Both the position numbers and the translations under genes were made by a program. A stretch of DNA of 64,000 nucleotides from Mangrovihabitans endophyticus. Its GTDB lineage: Bacteria; Actinomycetota; Actinomycetes; Mycobacteriales; Micromonosporaceae. The notes below the pieces were generated by a model, which ran no database searches, was not told the DNA's origin, and was given only the letters and a program-made list of their open reading frames with translations. Of this stretch, positions 24,502 through 31,982 are shown in pieces (position 1 is the first letter of the stretch; each line of letters opens with the position of its first letter). The stretch covers positions 17,725 through 81,724 of the forward strand of contig NZ_BMMX01000025.1 in the NCBI RefSeq assembly GCF_014646155.1, written 5' to 3'.

Positions 24502-25191
24502 TTAGTAGCTGTAGTCCGAACCCGAGTCATCACCGCCGTCGGAGCTGCTGTCGGAATCGTCCGCGGGCGGCGCGACAGCCTTGGACTTCTTCGGAAGACA
24601 GGTCAGGTTCTTGGTGCCGTCCGGCGTCACCACGAACCACTTGCCGGCCACGTTCTGGCCGGTCCACTTGCCGGGCTGCTTGTCACCGATGTACGTGTAG
24701 ACCGGCCACTTGCCAACGGTCACCTGCTTGGTGCCGTCCTCGCGGGTCACCGTGCCGACGTCCGCGGGGTCCACACCGTCCAGTTCGGGCAGCTCGTCGT
24801 TGACCCGCACCGGCGGCCAGACCTTCTCGCAGTCGTCGTTACAGTTGGAGACGACTTCCGGCTTGGTCTTGTCATCGTCGAAGCGGTACAGCACGAAGCC
24901 GTCCTGGTTCTGGACCGTCTCGCCCATCCGCTTCACCTTCGCGGCCGTTAGCTGCGTGGTGACCTCGTCCGTGGGGACCTCGACGGTCTCCGAGCCGGCC
25001 TCCTCGCTGCCCGCGTCGGCTTCGGCACCCGCAGAGGCGGTGGCCGTCGGCGTGGCCGCCACGGCGTTGGCCGCGGGTTGTGCCGCGCCGCCATAGTCGG
25101 CTGCGTTGTATCCGGCCGGAGCGCAAGCCGCGAGCGCGAACGCCGCGGCGACAGCCGCACCGGATACCACCAATCGCTTGTCCGGAACCAC
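24502..25191 (-). CDS. Lipoprotein with COG4315-type secreted repeats
   Basis: A lipoprotein of about 229 aa. GTG 25191 is preferred because GGAGGG lies just upstream; GTG 25203 is the alternative. The lipobox is LAAC (Cys23 from 25191). An Ala/Thr/Glu-rich linker leads to two copies of the repeat family of Streptomyces SCO0930-like lipoproteins: DGFVLYRFDDDKTKP with CNDDCEKVWPPV, and KWPVYTYIGDKQPGKWTGQ. The protein ends in a Ser/Asp-rich acidic tail. Its role is unknown; related lipoproteins have been linked to development and electron transfer. A candidate ECF promoter precedes it. Confidence 0.83.
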   Translation of the reverse strand: MVPDKRLVVSGAAVAAAFALAACAPAGYNAADYGGAAQPAANAVAATPTATASAGAEADAGSEEAGSETVEVPTDEVTTQLTAAKVKRMGETVQNQDGFVLYRFDDDKTKPEVVSNCNDDCEKVWPPVRVNDELPELDGVDPADVGTVTREDGTKQVTVGKWPVYTYIGDKQPGKWTGQNVAGKWFVVTPDGTKNLTCLPKKSKAVAPPADDSDSSSDGGDDSGSDYSY

Positions 25192-25225
25192 GTGCCCTCC
25201 CACTGACGTCTACTGCTCATGCGTT

Positions 25226-25250
25226 TCCGGGCAGTAGTACGAGTGCGGAT
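25226..25250 (-). promoter_or_regulatory. Candidate ECF-sigma promoter of the lipoprotein gene
   Basis: On the minus strand ATCCGC, 15 nt, CGGA, about 35 bp before the lipoprotein start. A similar pair of elements (ATCCGC, 16 nt, CGGA) precedes the sigma-factor gene. This suggests, but does not show, that the sigma factor drives both. Confidence 0.3.
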
Positions 25251-25456
25251 GCCGCGCGGTTGAAGACGGCCCTCAAACAATTTCTTTCTTTTTCATTGAA
25301 CCGTACGGCCACAAAATCCGTATCGATTGCCCGCACCACCGTGAGGTGATCTCAACGACCCCCGGCAGCCAGCAAGGTCCAGCAGGCGACAGACGGCCGG
25401 CGGCAGGCGGCAGGCGGCGGGCGACAGGCAGGGCGGCGCGGGGCCGGGCATGCGAA

Positions 25457-25484
25457 AGCCCGGTCGCTGCATGGCGACCGGGCT
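25457..25484 (-). terminator. Hairpin terminator after the sigma/anti-sigma operon
   Basis: A perfect 11-bp stem (AGCCCGGTCGC / GCGACCGGGCT) with a 6-nt loop. On the minus strand it is followed by TTTCG. It lies 85 bp after the anti-sigma stop. The T tract is short, so efficiency is uncertain. Confidence 0.55.
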
Positions 25485-25494
25485 CGGTGCGACG

Positions 25495-25545
25495 TGACGT
25501 GGTGCTAAGGGTGACGTGGTGCTATGAATGACGTGGTGCTATGGC
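25495..25545. repeat. Three 17-bp direct repeats TGACGTGGTGCTA
   Basis: TGACGTGGTGCTA starts at 25495, 25512 and 25529, an exact 17-bp period, in the gap between the anti-sigma gene and its terminator hairpin. The rest of the gap (25251-25450) holds an AT-rich patch near 25280-25330 and a purine-rich GGCAGGCGGCAGGCGG tract; no gene is seen there. Confidence 0.8.
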
Positions 25546-25568
25546 GTGGACGGCTGCGGAGCCGTCGC

Positions 25569-26351
25569 TCAGGGCACGCGGACCAGGGTTTCGCTGCCGC
25601 CCTTCGCGTCCACCGACTGCACCTGCAGGTGGGCGATCTCCTCCCGTGGCAGGGCCGTCACCGCCTGCAACATCAGCGGGTCGGGGTTCGCCGCCGTGCC
25701 CCAGCCGTCGTCCCCCACCGTCCAGGTGGACAGCGTCTCGGTCGCGCCGTCCGTGCGCACCGCCACCAGCCGGCAGGTCAACGGGCCCTTGATGTTGGAG
25801 ACCATGAAGGACACCTGGGTGCCCCAGTCCTTGCTCTCCAGGCCCACGTCGGCGCGTACGCCCGTACGGGTGTCGGTGCCGCTGAAGCGCTCGCCCGGCA
25901 GGTCCGGACCACCGAGGCCCGGCCCGTCGTCCGGGGGCAGCGGGTCCAGTTGTGCCGTGCCGGCGCTGCGCTGCGCCGTCGGTGACTGCTGTTCCTGCTG
26001 GTCGGGGGCGAAGACCTGACCGCCGACGAAGAGCGCGCCGATGGACAGCATGGCGAACACCACGACCGCCGCCGCCAGCGAGTAAAGCCGCCGGCTGTTG
26101 GCGCGGCGACGTTCCTGCCGGACGTCGCCGATCACCTTCTTCAGCACCAGGCCGTCGTGGCGTTCCTGCTCCACGGCCACCATCGCGTCCGCGTCCACAT
26201 CCGCCAGGATGTCCGCCACCGGAAGGAAGGATTCCAGCTCCAGCGCGCACGCCGGGCATTCGATGAGATGGTCCTCGAACCGGGCTGCGTCGCGTTCATC
26301 GAGCACTCCTAACGCATACGACGCCACGTCGAAGTGCTGCTCCTGTGTCAT
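25569..26351 (-). CDS. Anti-sigma factor with zinc-binding HxxxCxxC motif
   Basis: A 260-aa membrane anti-sigma factor. The N-terminal ZAS domain has HLIECPACALELESF (HxxxCxxC) near residue 30, with an earlier His at position 6, the typical zinc site. A transmembrane helix is at about 88-108 (LAAAVVVFAMLSIGALFVGG). The extracytoplasmic part resembles an anti-sigma-K/RskA C-terminal domain. Its ATG overlaps the sigma stop (ATGA), the usual pairing that ensures equal synthesis. Release of the sigma factor by redox or proteolysis is expected from the family. Confidence 0.9.
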   Translation of the reverse strand: MTQEQHFDVASYALGVLDERDAARFEDHLIECPACALELESFLPVADILADVDADAMVAVEQERHDGLVLKKVIGDVRQERRRANSRRLYSLAAAVVVFAMLSIGALFVGGQVFAPDQQEQQSPTAQRSAGTAQLDPLPPDDGPGLGGPDLPGERFSGTDTRTGVRADVGLESKDWGTQVSFMVSNIKGPLTCRLVAVRTDGATETLSTWTVGDDGWGTAANPDPLMLQAVTALPREEIAHLQVQSVDAKGGSETLVRVP

Positions 26352-27028
26352 TCCGTCACCCCCCGCTGCTGCAGCGCCGTCCGCAGCGCCCGCAATGCGT
26401 AGTACACCCGCGACTTGGCCGTGCCCAGCGGCAGACCGAGCACCTCCGCCGCCTCCGGAACGGTCCGGCCACGGAAGTACGTCTCCACCAGGATCTCACG
26501 GTGCGACTGGCTGAGCGCGCGGAGAGCATCGGTCACGGTCATCGTCTGCAGCACGCGGTCGGTGTCGTCCGCGGTGCTCGGGAAGCTTTCCAGCTCCCGG
26601 TCGTACGTCTCCGGCGGGCGGGCACTCATGCTGCGGTGGTCGTCGATGGCGATGCGCCGGGCGACGGTCACCAGCCACGGCCGCAGCGACTGCTGGCCCT
26701 GCGCACCCAGCCGGTGGGCGTTACGCCAAGCCCGCAACAACGTCTCCTGGACGATGTCCTCGGCACGCTGCCGGTCGCCGCCGGTCAGACGCAGTACGAA
26801 CATCAGCAGCGGGCCGGCGTGCTCCTCGTAGAGCATCCGGACCAGCGTGTCCTCGTGGTCCGCCGTGCCCGACGGCGTGCCGTGCCGGGGAGCCTGTCGC
26901 GGAATCACCGCACCATCATTGTCCGCACCGCGGCCTCCGTCGAGAGCCTGCCACCGTCCGCCGGGTCGTTGCCGCGTCATCACGCACACCCTGTCCGGCG
27001 TGAGCCGATCCTCGGCCAACGCATGCAT
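26348..27028 (-). CDS. ECF-family RNA polymerase sigma factor
   Basis: A 226-aa sigma factor. Region 2 is at about 60-125 (LYEEHAGPLLMFVLRLTGGD, AEDIVQETLLRAWRN) and region 4 is at about 165-215 (LSQSHREILVETYFRGRTVPE, LGLPLGTAKSRVYYALRALR). The unusual ~55-residue N-terminal extension may not be translated; ATG 27028 has AGGAGG six bases upstream, which supports it, while ATG 26980 is an alternative. The arrangement resembles SigL/RslA-type pairs. Likely targets include its own operon and the nearby lipoprotein. Confidence 0.9.
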   Translation of the reverse strand: MHALAEDRLTPDRVCVMTRQRPGGRWQALDGGRGADNDGAVIPRQAPRHGTPSGTADHEDTLVRMLYEEHAGPLLMFVLRLTGGDRQRAEDIVQETLLRAWRNAHRLGAQGQQSLRPWLVTVARRIAIDDHRSMSARPPETYDRELESFPSTADDTDRVLQTMTVTDALRALSQSHREILVETYFRGRTVPEAAEVLGLPLGTAKSRVYYALRALRTALQQRGVTE

Positions 27029-27364
27029 CGATTCCTCCTGCCGGCGCTCATCCCGTCGCCTGTGATACGGCCGGAGAGCCCGTCGGGGATCAACACCGAC
27101 GGAGGAATTTCTGGACGGACGGCGACCACGCTCGAACTCAAAGGTCCTCCGAGACTGTGACGATCAGGCGGATACCGATCAAACCCATCCATGTACGCCG
27201 ATACGGCGCGGGGGCATGCGAATAATACTCAGCGCATGGCCGCGCCGGAACGACTCAGGCCATCCGAGCTTGTGCCCTTAGCCCAGCGCACACACGGACC
27301 TCACTGTCCGTGCAACATGACGCCGCTCACCGGCCGCGGCGGGCGCTTAAGCGCATTCGTGCCA
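27029..27364. other. Intergenic region between nurA and the ECF sigma gene
   Basis: No gene is seen on either strand. It holds the candidate sigma promoter and a perfect 12-bp palindrome GCGCTTAAGCGC at 27343-27354, about 10 bp after the nurA stop. The palindrome has no loop or T tract and so is not a standard terminator. Confidence 0.6.
27148..27173 (-). promoter_or_regulatory. Candidate autoregulatory promoter of the ECF sigma factor
   Basis: On the minus strand ATCCGC (27168-27173), 16 nt, CGGA (27148-27151), about 120 bp before the sigma start. It parallels the elements before the lipoprotein gene. Confidence 0.28.
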
Positions 27365-28330
27365 TCACCGTGCGTACGCGGTCGCGGTGGTCAATGCCCG
27401 GTACAGCACCCGGGAATCCCCCAGAAGTGCGCGCAGCCGACGCTCCAATCCGGCGATCGGTAGGAGGTTCTGCGGAGCACGCGGATCCTTGTACGCCGCC
27501 GACGCGAACCGGGGCAACGTCGCGCACGACAGATCGGCCAACTCGACGGCTTGCGCCGCGGGCATCTCCGACGAGCACTCCACCCGCACGATCCCCGCCC
27601 ACGGTGCGCCGCCCGCGCCGGGCAAGCGGAGGTACCACGACCAACCGCCCCACATCGTCCCGATGGCGAACACCGGGGTGCGCTGACCCGGACGCAGCGC
27701 GGTGACCACCGTGTTCAGCGCCGCCGGGAGATATTGCGACTCCTGCCGCTTGACGTACCCGATGGTGCGCGGCAACTGCCGGCGGCTGCGCAGCGGCCCG
27801 TCCACCACCAGGAGATCGGACTCGTCCTGACCATGCGAGCGGGCCGCTGCGGACACCTCGATCTCCAACGCGGTCAGCGGCACCTGGACCGCGACCGGCA
27901 GCTTGCTCGCCTCGCCGGCGCCGCCCAGCCGGTGAATCTCGTACCGCACCGGTCCGGCCGACAGCGCCTGCGCCGACGGGCTCGCCGTGAACAAGCCCCG
28001 GCCGACGCGGTGGTCGGCCAGTTCGGCGACGCCGCGGCCCAGATCGCACCGGACCACACCGGCCGCGTACGAGGCGGCCAGTCCCGCGTACGACGTGCCG
28101 TCGTCCTCCTCCGTCCACAACATCGCGTCGTTGCGGCGCACCCCGTCGACCAGGAGCACCACGTCCGGGCAGCGCAACCCGGCCGGCGCCTCGATGGGCG
28201 CCCAGCCGGACGCCGGCACCTCGACGTCGGTGTCCACCTGGGCGCTGCTCGGCGAGCCCGGCCCCTCCCCGCTCCCCGGCTCGAACGAGGTCCCGTAGGA
28301 CGGATCCCACGAGTCGACGTACATCTTCAC
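27365..28330 (-). CDS. nurA: NurA-domain 5'-3' nuclease of the HerA operon
   Basis: A 321-aa protein. The N-terminus MKMYVDSWDPSYGTSF has the first Asp of the NurA motif, and DLLVVDGPLRSR near residue 175 supplies the second DG motif for metal binding. The C-terminal QNLLPIAGLERRLRALLGD is typical of NurA proteins that contact HerA. In archaea NurA resects DNA ends together with the HerA translocase and Mre11-Rad50. Here it is last in an operon with all three, and its ATG overlaps the sbcC stop by 4 bp. Assignment rests on motifs plus context. Confidence 0.8.
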   Translation of the reverse strand: MKMYVDSWDPSYGTSFEPGSGEGPGSPSSAQVDTDVEVPASGWAPIEAPAGLRCPDVVLLVDGVRRNDAMLWTEEDDGTSYAGLAASYAAGVVRCDLGRGVAELADHRVGRGLFTASPSAQALSAGPVRYEIHRLGGAGEASKLPVAVQVPLTALEIEVSAAARSHGQDESDLLVVDGPLRSRRQLPRTIGYVKRQESQYLPAALNTVVTALRPGQRTPVFAIGTMWGGWSWYLRLPGAGGAPWAGIVRVECSSEMPAAQAVELADLSCATLPRFASAAYKDPRAPQNLLPIAGLERRLRALLGDSRVLYRALTTATAYAR

Positions 28331-30828
28331 AGCCCGATCCTCTCCACGCGGGCGGTGCGCGCGTCCTTGCGCACCTCGAAGCGGACCGGCACCCGTTCGG
28401 CAAGGGCGGTCACGTGCGTCACCACGCCGACCATCCGGTCACCGCGCGCGGCCAGGTTCTCCAGCGTCGCGGCCACCACGTCCAAAGTCGCCGCGTCCAG
28501 CGTGCCGAAGCCCTCGTCCAGCACGATCGACTCCAGGCTCGCGGCGGTCGTGGACATGCCGGCCAGTTGCTCGGACAGCGCCAGCGCCAACGCCAGCGAC
28601 GCCTGGAACGTCTCGCCACCGGACAGGGTGCGCACCGCCCGGCGCAGACCGGCGTCGTGGTGGTCGATGACGAAGAATTCGCCCTTCTCGTGGATCAGGT
28701 CGTACTGCCCGCCGGTCAGGTCGCGCAGGATCCGGGACGCGCCGTCGACCAGCAGGTCCAGCGCCTCCTCCAGCAGCCACCGCTCGAAGTTGTTCGCCCG
28801 CAGGTGACCCGCCAGGGACTTGGCCACCCGGCCGTCGCGCACCAGGACGGCCCGCTGCTCGGCGAATTCGCGGGCCTGCTCGCGCCGGTCGGACAGCCGT
28901 TGCCAGGTGGCCGCGGCGCGTTCCGCGGTCACCGCCGCCGCCCGGATCAGGTCCGCGGCGGCGTCGTCCCCACCGCGCCGGCCGGGTTCCGGCTGACCGG
29001 CGGCGGTGAACAGCGCGACCACCGCGTCGTACGCCCGGGTGGTCGCCTGCCGTGCCGCCGCCACCGCCGCCTCCGCGTCGGCACGCGCCGTCGCGCGCTG
29101 CTCCCGTTCCCGTGCCGCCCAGCCGACCAGCGCATCCCAGGCGCCCGCCAGGTCGTCGCGGTCGGCCGGCGGCGGTCCGAAGCGAGCCACCGCGTCGCGG
29201 CGTTCGTCGAAGGACCGCCACGCGGCGCGCTGCCGCTCCACCGCCGCGGTCAGCGCCCGCTGCGCGCGGCGCTGCGCCTCCCGGGCGGTGCGCATCTGAC
29301 CGGTCGCCTCGTCCAGGTGACGCTGCAGGCGGTCCAGCTCGGCCAGGCGTCGCTGCAACGCGTCGACACCCGGAGCGTCGGCCACCGCGGCGCGCACCTC
29401 CGCGAGCCGGGACAGGTGATGCTCGTACTGGGCGCGCTTGCGCTCCAGGTTGCTCTCCAGCTTGCGGGCCACCGCGTCGCGCTGCTGCCAGGCGCGCTCG
29501 GCCGCCTCGGCCGCCTCCCGCGCCGCCTGGCCGGCCGCGTGCGCCGCCTGCACCGCCGAATCGGCGGGCACCGAGGGGACCGCCGCCACCGGCTGCTCGC
29601 AGACCGGGCAGGTCTCCCCCGCCTGCAGGTGCGCCCGCAGCGCGACCGCCCGGTCCACGCGCTGCGCCTCGGTGTAGTCCGCGCGCGCCTGCTCCAGCAC
29701 CTGCTGCGCGCCGGTGTGCGCGGAGCGGGCCAGGTCCGCCGCGGCCGCCGCGTCGCGATGCTCCACCTCGGCCACCGACAGCTCACCGGCGAACCAGTCC
29801 GCCTGCCCGGTCAGCCGTTCCTGTTCCGCGTGCCGGTCCAGGAGCAGGCGCAACGATCCCGCGTCGCCGGCCGCGGCCAGCTCGCCGCGCACCTTCTCCT
29901 CGCGTTCCTCGGCGACCCGCACCGCCTGCGCCGCGGCCTCGGCGTCGGCCTGCGCGGCGGTCGCCGCCTCGGCCACCTGCGCGCTGCCGTCCGGCATCCG
30001 CACCGCGGCCAGCGCGGCCAGTTCGGCGTCCAGGGCGTCGCGGGCGACGGCCGCCTCGGTCTCCCCGGCCCGGCTCTCCCGCAGCCGCGGCACCGCCGCC
30101 TCCACCGCGGTGGTCAGGTCACGCATCGCGGTCAGGTGCCGCTCCGCCTCCGCGACCGCCTCGTCGTCGGCGTCGGACAGCGACTCCAGCACCTGGTCCA
30201 CCGTGGACAGTTGAGCCTCGGCCTTCGCCGCGCGACCCGAGGCGAGCGTCTGGACCTGCTCGTAGACGTGCAGTCCGAGCAGGTTGACCAGGATCTGCTG
30301 CCGGGTGGCGGGCTTGGCGTGCAGGAAGTCCGCGAACTGGCCCTGCGGCAGCACCACGCAGCTAGTGAACTGCTCGTACGGCAAGCCCACCGCGTCCTGC
30401 ACCGCGCGGTCCATCTCGTTGGGCGTGCCGGCCAGCACCTCGCCCAGGTCGTCCAGGCTCATCCCGGTGTCCAGCCGGGTCACGTCGAAGCCGGGCGGCA
30501 TCAGTTGCAGGCCGGCGGCGGCGGTCTTCACGTTGCCCCGGCCGTCGCGGCGCACCACCCGGGTGGCGACATATCGGGATCCGGCCGACTCGAACACCAG
30601 CCGCACCCGCGCCTCGGCGGCGGACGGGGCGAGCGCGTTGCCGATGCCGCGGGTGCCGCCCCAGCGCGGCACGGTGCCGTAGAGCGCGAAACAGATCGCG
30701 TCCAGCACCGTGGACTTGCCCGAGCCGGTGGGGCCGACCAGGGCGAAGTAGTCCGCGTCGGTGAAGTCCACGCTCGTCTCGTCGCGGAACACGGTGAAGC
30801 CGCTCATGTCCAAACGCAGCGGTCTCAT
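28327..30828 (-). CDS. sbcC: SbcC/Rad50-type SMC-like ATPase
   Basis: An 833-aa DNA-repair ATPase. Walker A is VGPTGSGKST near residue 35, followed by the Q-loop region VLPQGQFADFL. Long Ala/Glu/Arg coiled coils flank a zinc hook CPVC (Cys407 and Cys410). The signature RTLSGGETFQASL and Walker B SIVLDEGFGTLD lie near the C-terminus. With SbcD it forms the bacterial Mre11-Rad50 nuclease, which cuts hairpins and processes double-strand ends. It overlaps sbcD and nurA by ATGA on either side. It is shorter than E. coli SbcC, as usual for actinobacteria. Confidence 0.95.
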   Translation of the reverse strand: MRPLRLDMSGFTVFRDETSVDFTDADYFALVGPTGSGKSTVLDAICFALYGTVPRWGGTRGIGNALAPSAAEARVRLVFESAGSRYVATRVVRRDGRGNVKTAAAGLQLMPPGFDVTRLDTGMSLDDLGEVLAGTPNEMDRAVQDAVGLPYEQFTSCVVLPQGQFADFLHAKPATRQQILVNLLGLHVYEQVQTLASGRAAKAEAQLSTVDQVLESLSDADDEAVAEAERHLTAMRDLTTAVEAAVPRLRESRAGETEAAVARDALDAELAALAAVRMPDGSAQVAEAATAAQADAEAAAQAVRVAEEREEKVRGELAAAGDAGSLRLLLDRHAEQERLTGQADWFAGELSVAEVEHRDAAAAADLARSAHTGAQQVLEQARADYTEAQRVDRAVALRAHLQAGETCPVCEQPVAAVPSVPADSAVQAAHAAGQAAREAAEAAERAWQQRDAVARKLESNLERKRAQYEHHLSRLAEVRAAVADAPGVDALQRRLAELDRLQRHLDEATGQMRTAREAQRRAQRALTAAVERQRAAWRSFDERRDAVARFGPPPADRDDLAGAWDALVGWAAREREQRATARADAEAAVAAARQATTRAYDAVVALFTAAGQPEPGRRGGDDAAADLIRAAAVTAERAAATWQRLSDRREQAREFAEQRAVLVRDGRVAKSLAGHLRANNFERWLLEEALDLLVDGASRILRDLTGGQYDLIHEKGEFFVIDHHDAGLRRAVRTLSGGETFQASLALALALSEQLAGMSTTAASLESIVLDEGFGTLDAATLDVVAATLENLAARGDRMVGVVTHVTALAERVPVRFEVRKDARTARVERIGL

Positions 30829-31973
30829 GACTGGGCGCTCACCTCGTCGTACAGCTCGTCGAACAGCTCCCGGACCCCGTCCTCGCCACCGCCGCGGTTG
30901 TCCAGGTAGTCGCCGAACAGCTCGCGCGGAGACCGTCCGGCGCGCTGCGCGGGCGCACCGGCGCGGTCCGGCATCATGTCCGGATCGATGCGCACCTCCA
31001 GCGCGTTCGGCAGCAGCTCCTGCACGTCCTCGCGCAGGCCGACCCGGGGCGTCTCCCGCACGATCACCCGCAGCAGGGCATCCGGCGCGTCGACGGTCGC
31101 GAGCTGTTCCAGCGTGCCCCGGACGGTACGCAGCGACACCGCGGTGGTCACCGGCACGTCGCGCACCCGGGCGGCCTTGTCGGCGCTCACGTCGACCACG
31201 GCCACCGAGCAGATGTTCTCCTCCTCGCCGAAGTCGACGGCGATCGGGCTGCCGCTGTATCGCACCGGGCAATGCGCGATGACCCGTTGCGCCCGGTGCA
31301 GGTGGCCGAGCGCGACGTAGTGCGCGTTCGGCGGGAAGACCGTGGCCGGCACGGCGTATCCCATCACCGTGTGCGCCTCCCGCTCCCCACCCCCGGCGCT
31401 GGCACCGAAGATGGTCAGGTGTGCGGTCAGCAGGTTGATCACCCCGGGTTCGGCGAACGGCTCGCTCAGCCGCGCGATCAGGCGGGCCACGTGATCCGCG
31501 TACGTCTGACTGGCCTCCGCCGCGCTCAACTCGTACATCTCCGCGGCCCGGACGGCGTACCGCTGGGAGAGGAACGGCAGCGCGACCATCTGCCAGCGTT
31601 CGCCGCCCGCCGTGCTGCCGGAGATGACCAGCTCATCGGGGTTGTCGCGGACCGCGCCGCGGAGCACCACGCCCGCCGCCTCGGCCCACGGGCGCAGCGC
31701 GTCCAGCGCCGGTCCGTTGTCGTGGTTGCCGCCGATCGCCACCACCTGAGCGCCGGTCTGCCGCAGCGCGGACAGGGCACGGGTCACCACCCGGGTCGAG
31801 TCCGGGGTGGGCGTCGCGGTGTCGTAGAGGTCGCCGGCCACCACGACCAGATCGGGCTGCTCCTGGCGGGCGATGTCCACGACCTGGCCCAGCACGCGGA
31901 TGTGCTCGTCGTGCCGGGACCGGCCCTTGAGGACCTTCCCGACATGCCAGTCGGAAGTGTGCAGGATGCGCAT
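30825..31973 (-). CDS. sbcD: SbcD/Mre11-type exonuclease subunit
   Basis: A 382-aa metallophosphatase-fold nuclease. All phosphoesterase motifs are present: HTSDWHVGK at residue 5, VVAGDLYD near 46, IGGNHDNG near 81, NLLTAHL and ALGHLHRAQ. The C-terminal helical region (about 300-382) is where SbcD binds SbcC. It overlaps sbcC by ATGA and begins 9 bp after herA, so the four genes form one transcript. Confidence 0.95.
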   Translation of the reverse strand: MRILHTSDWHVGKVLKGRSRHDEHIRVLGQVVDIARQEQPDLVVVAGDLYDTATPTPDSTRVVTRALSALRQTGAQVVAIGGNHDNGPALDALRPWAEAAGVVLRGAVRDNPDELVISGSTAGGERWQMVALPFLSQRYAVRAAEMYELSAAEASQTYADHVARLIARLSEPFAEPGVINLLTAHLTIFGASAGGGEREAHTVMGYAVPATVFPPNAHYVALGHLHRAQRVIAHCPVRYSGSPIAVDFGEEENICSVAVVDVSADKAARVRDVPVTTAVSLRTVRGTLEQLATVDAPDALLRVIVRETPRVGLREDVQELLPNALEVRIDPDMMPDRAGAPAQRAGRSPRELFGDYLDNRGGGEDGVRELFDELYDEVSAQS

Positions 31974-31982
31974 CGCGAAACC

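Noticed and set aside
27343..27354. GCGCTTAAGCGC after nurA as a terminator
   Set aside because: Perfect palindrome but without loop or T tract; kept only as a note in the intergenic entry.
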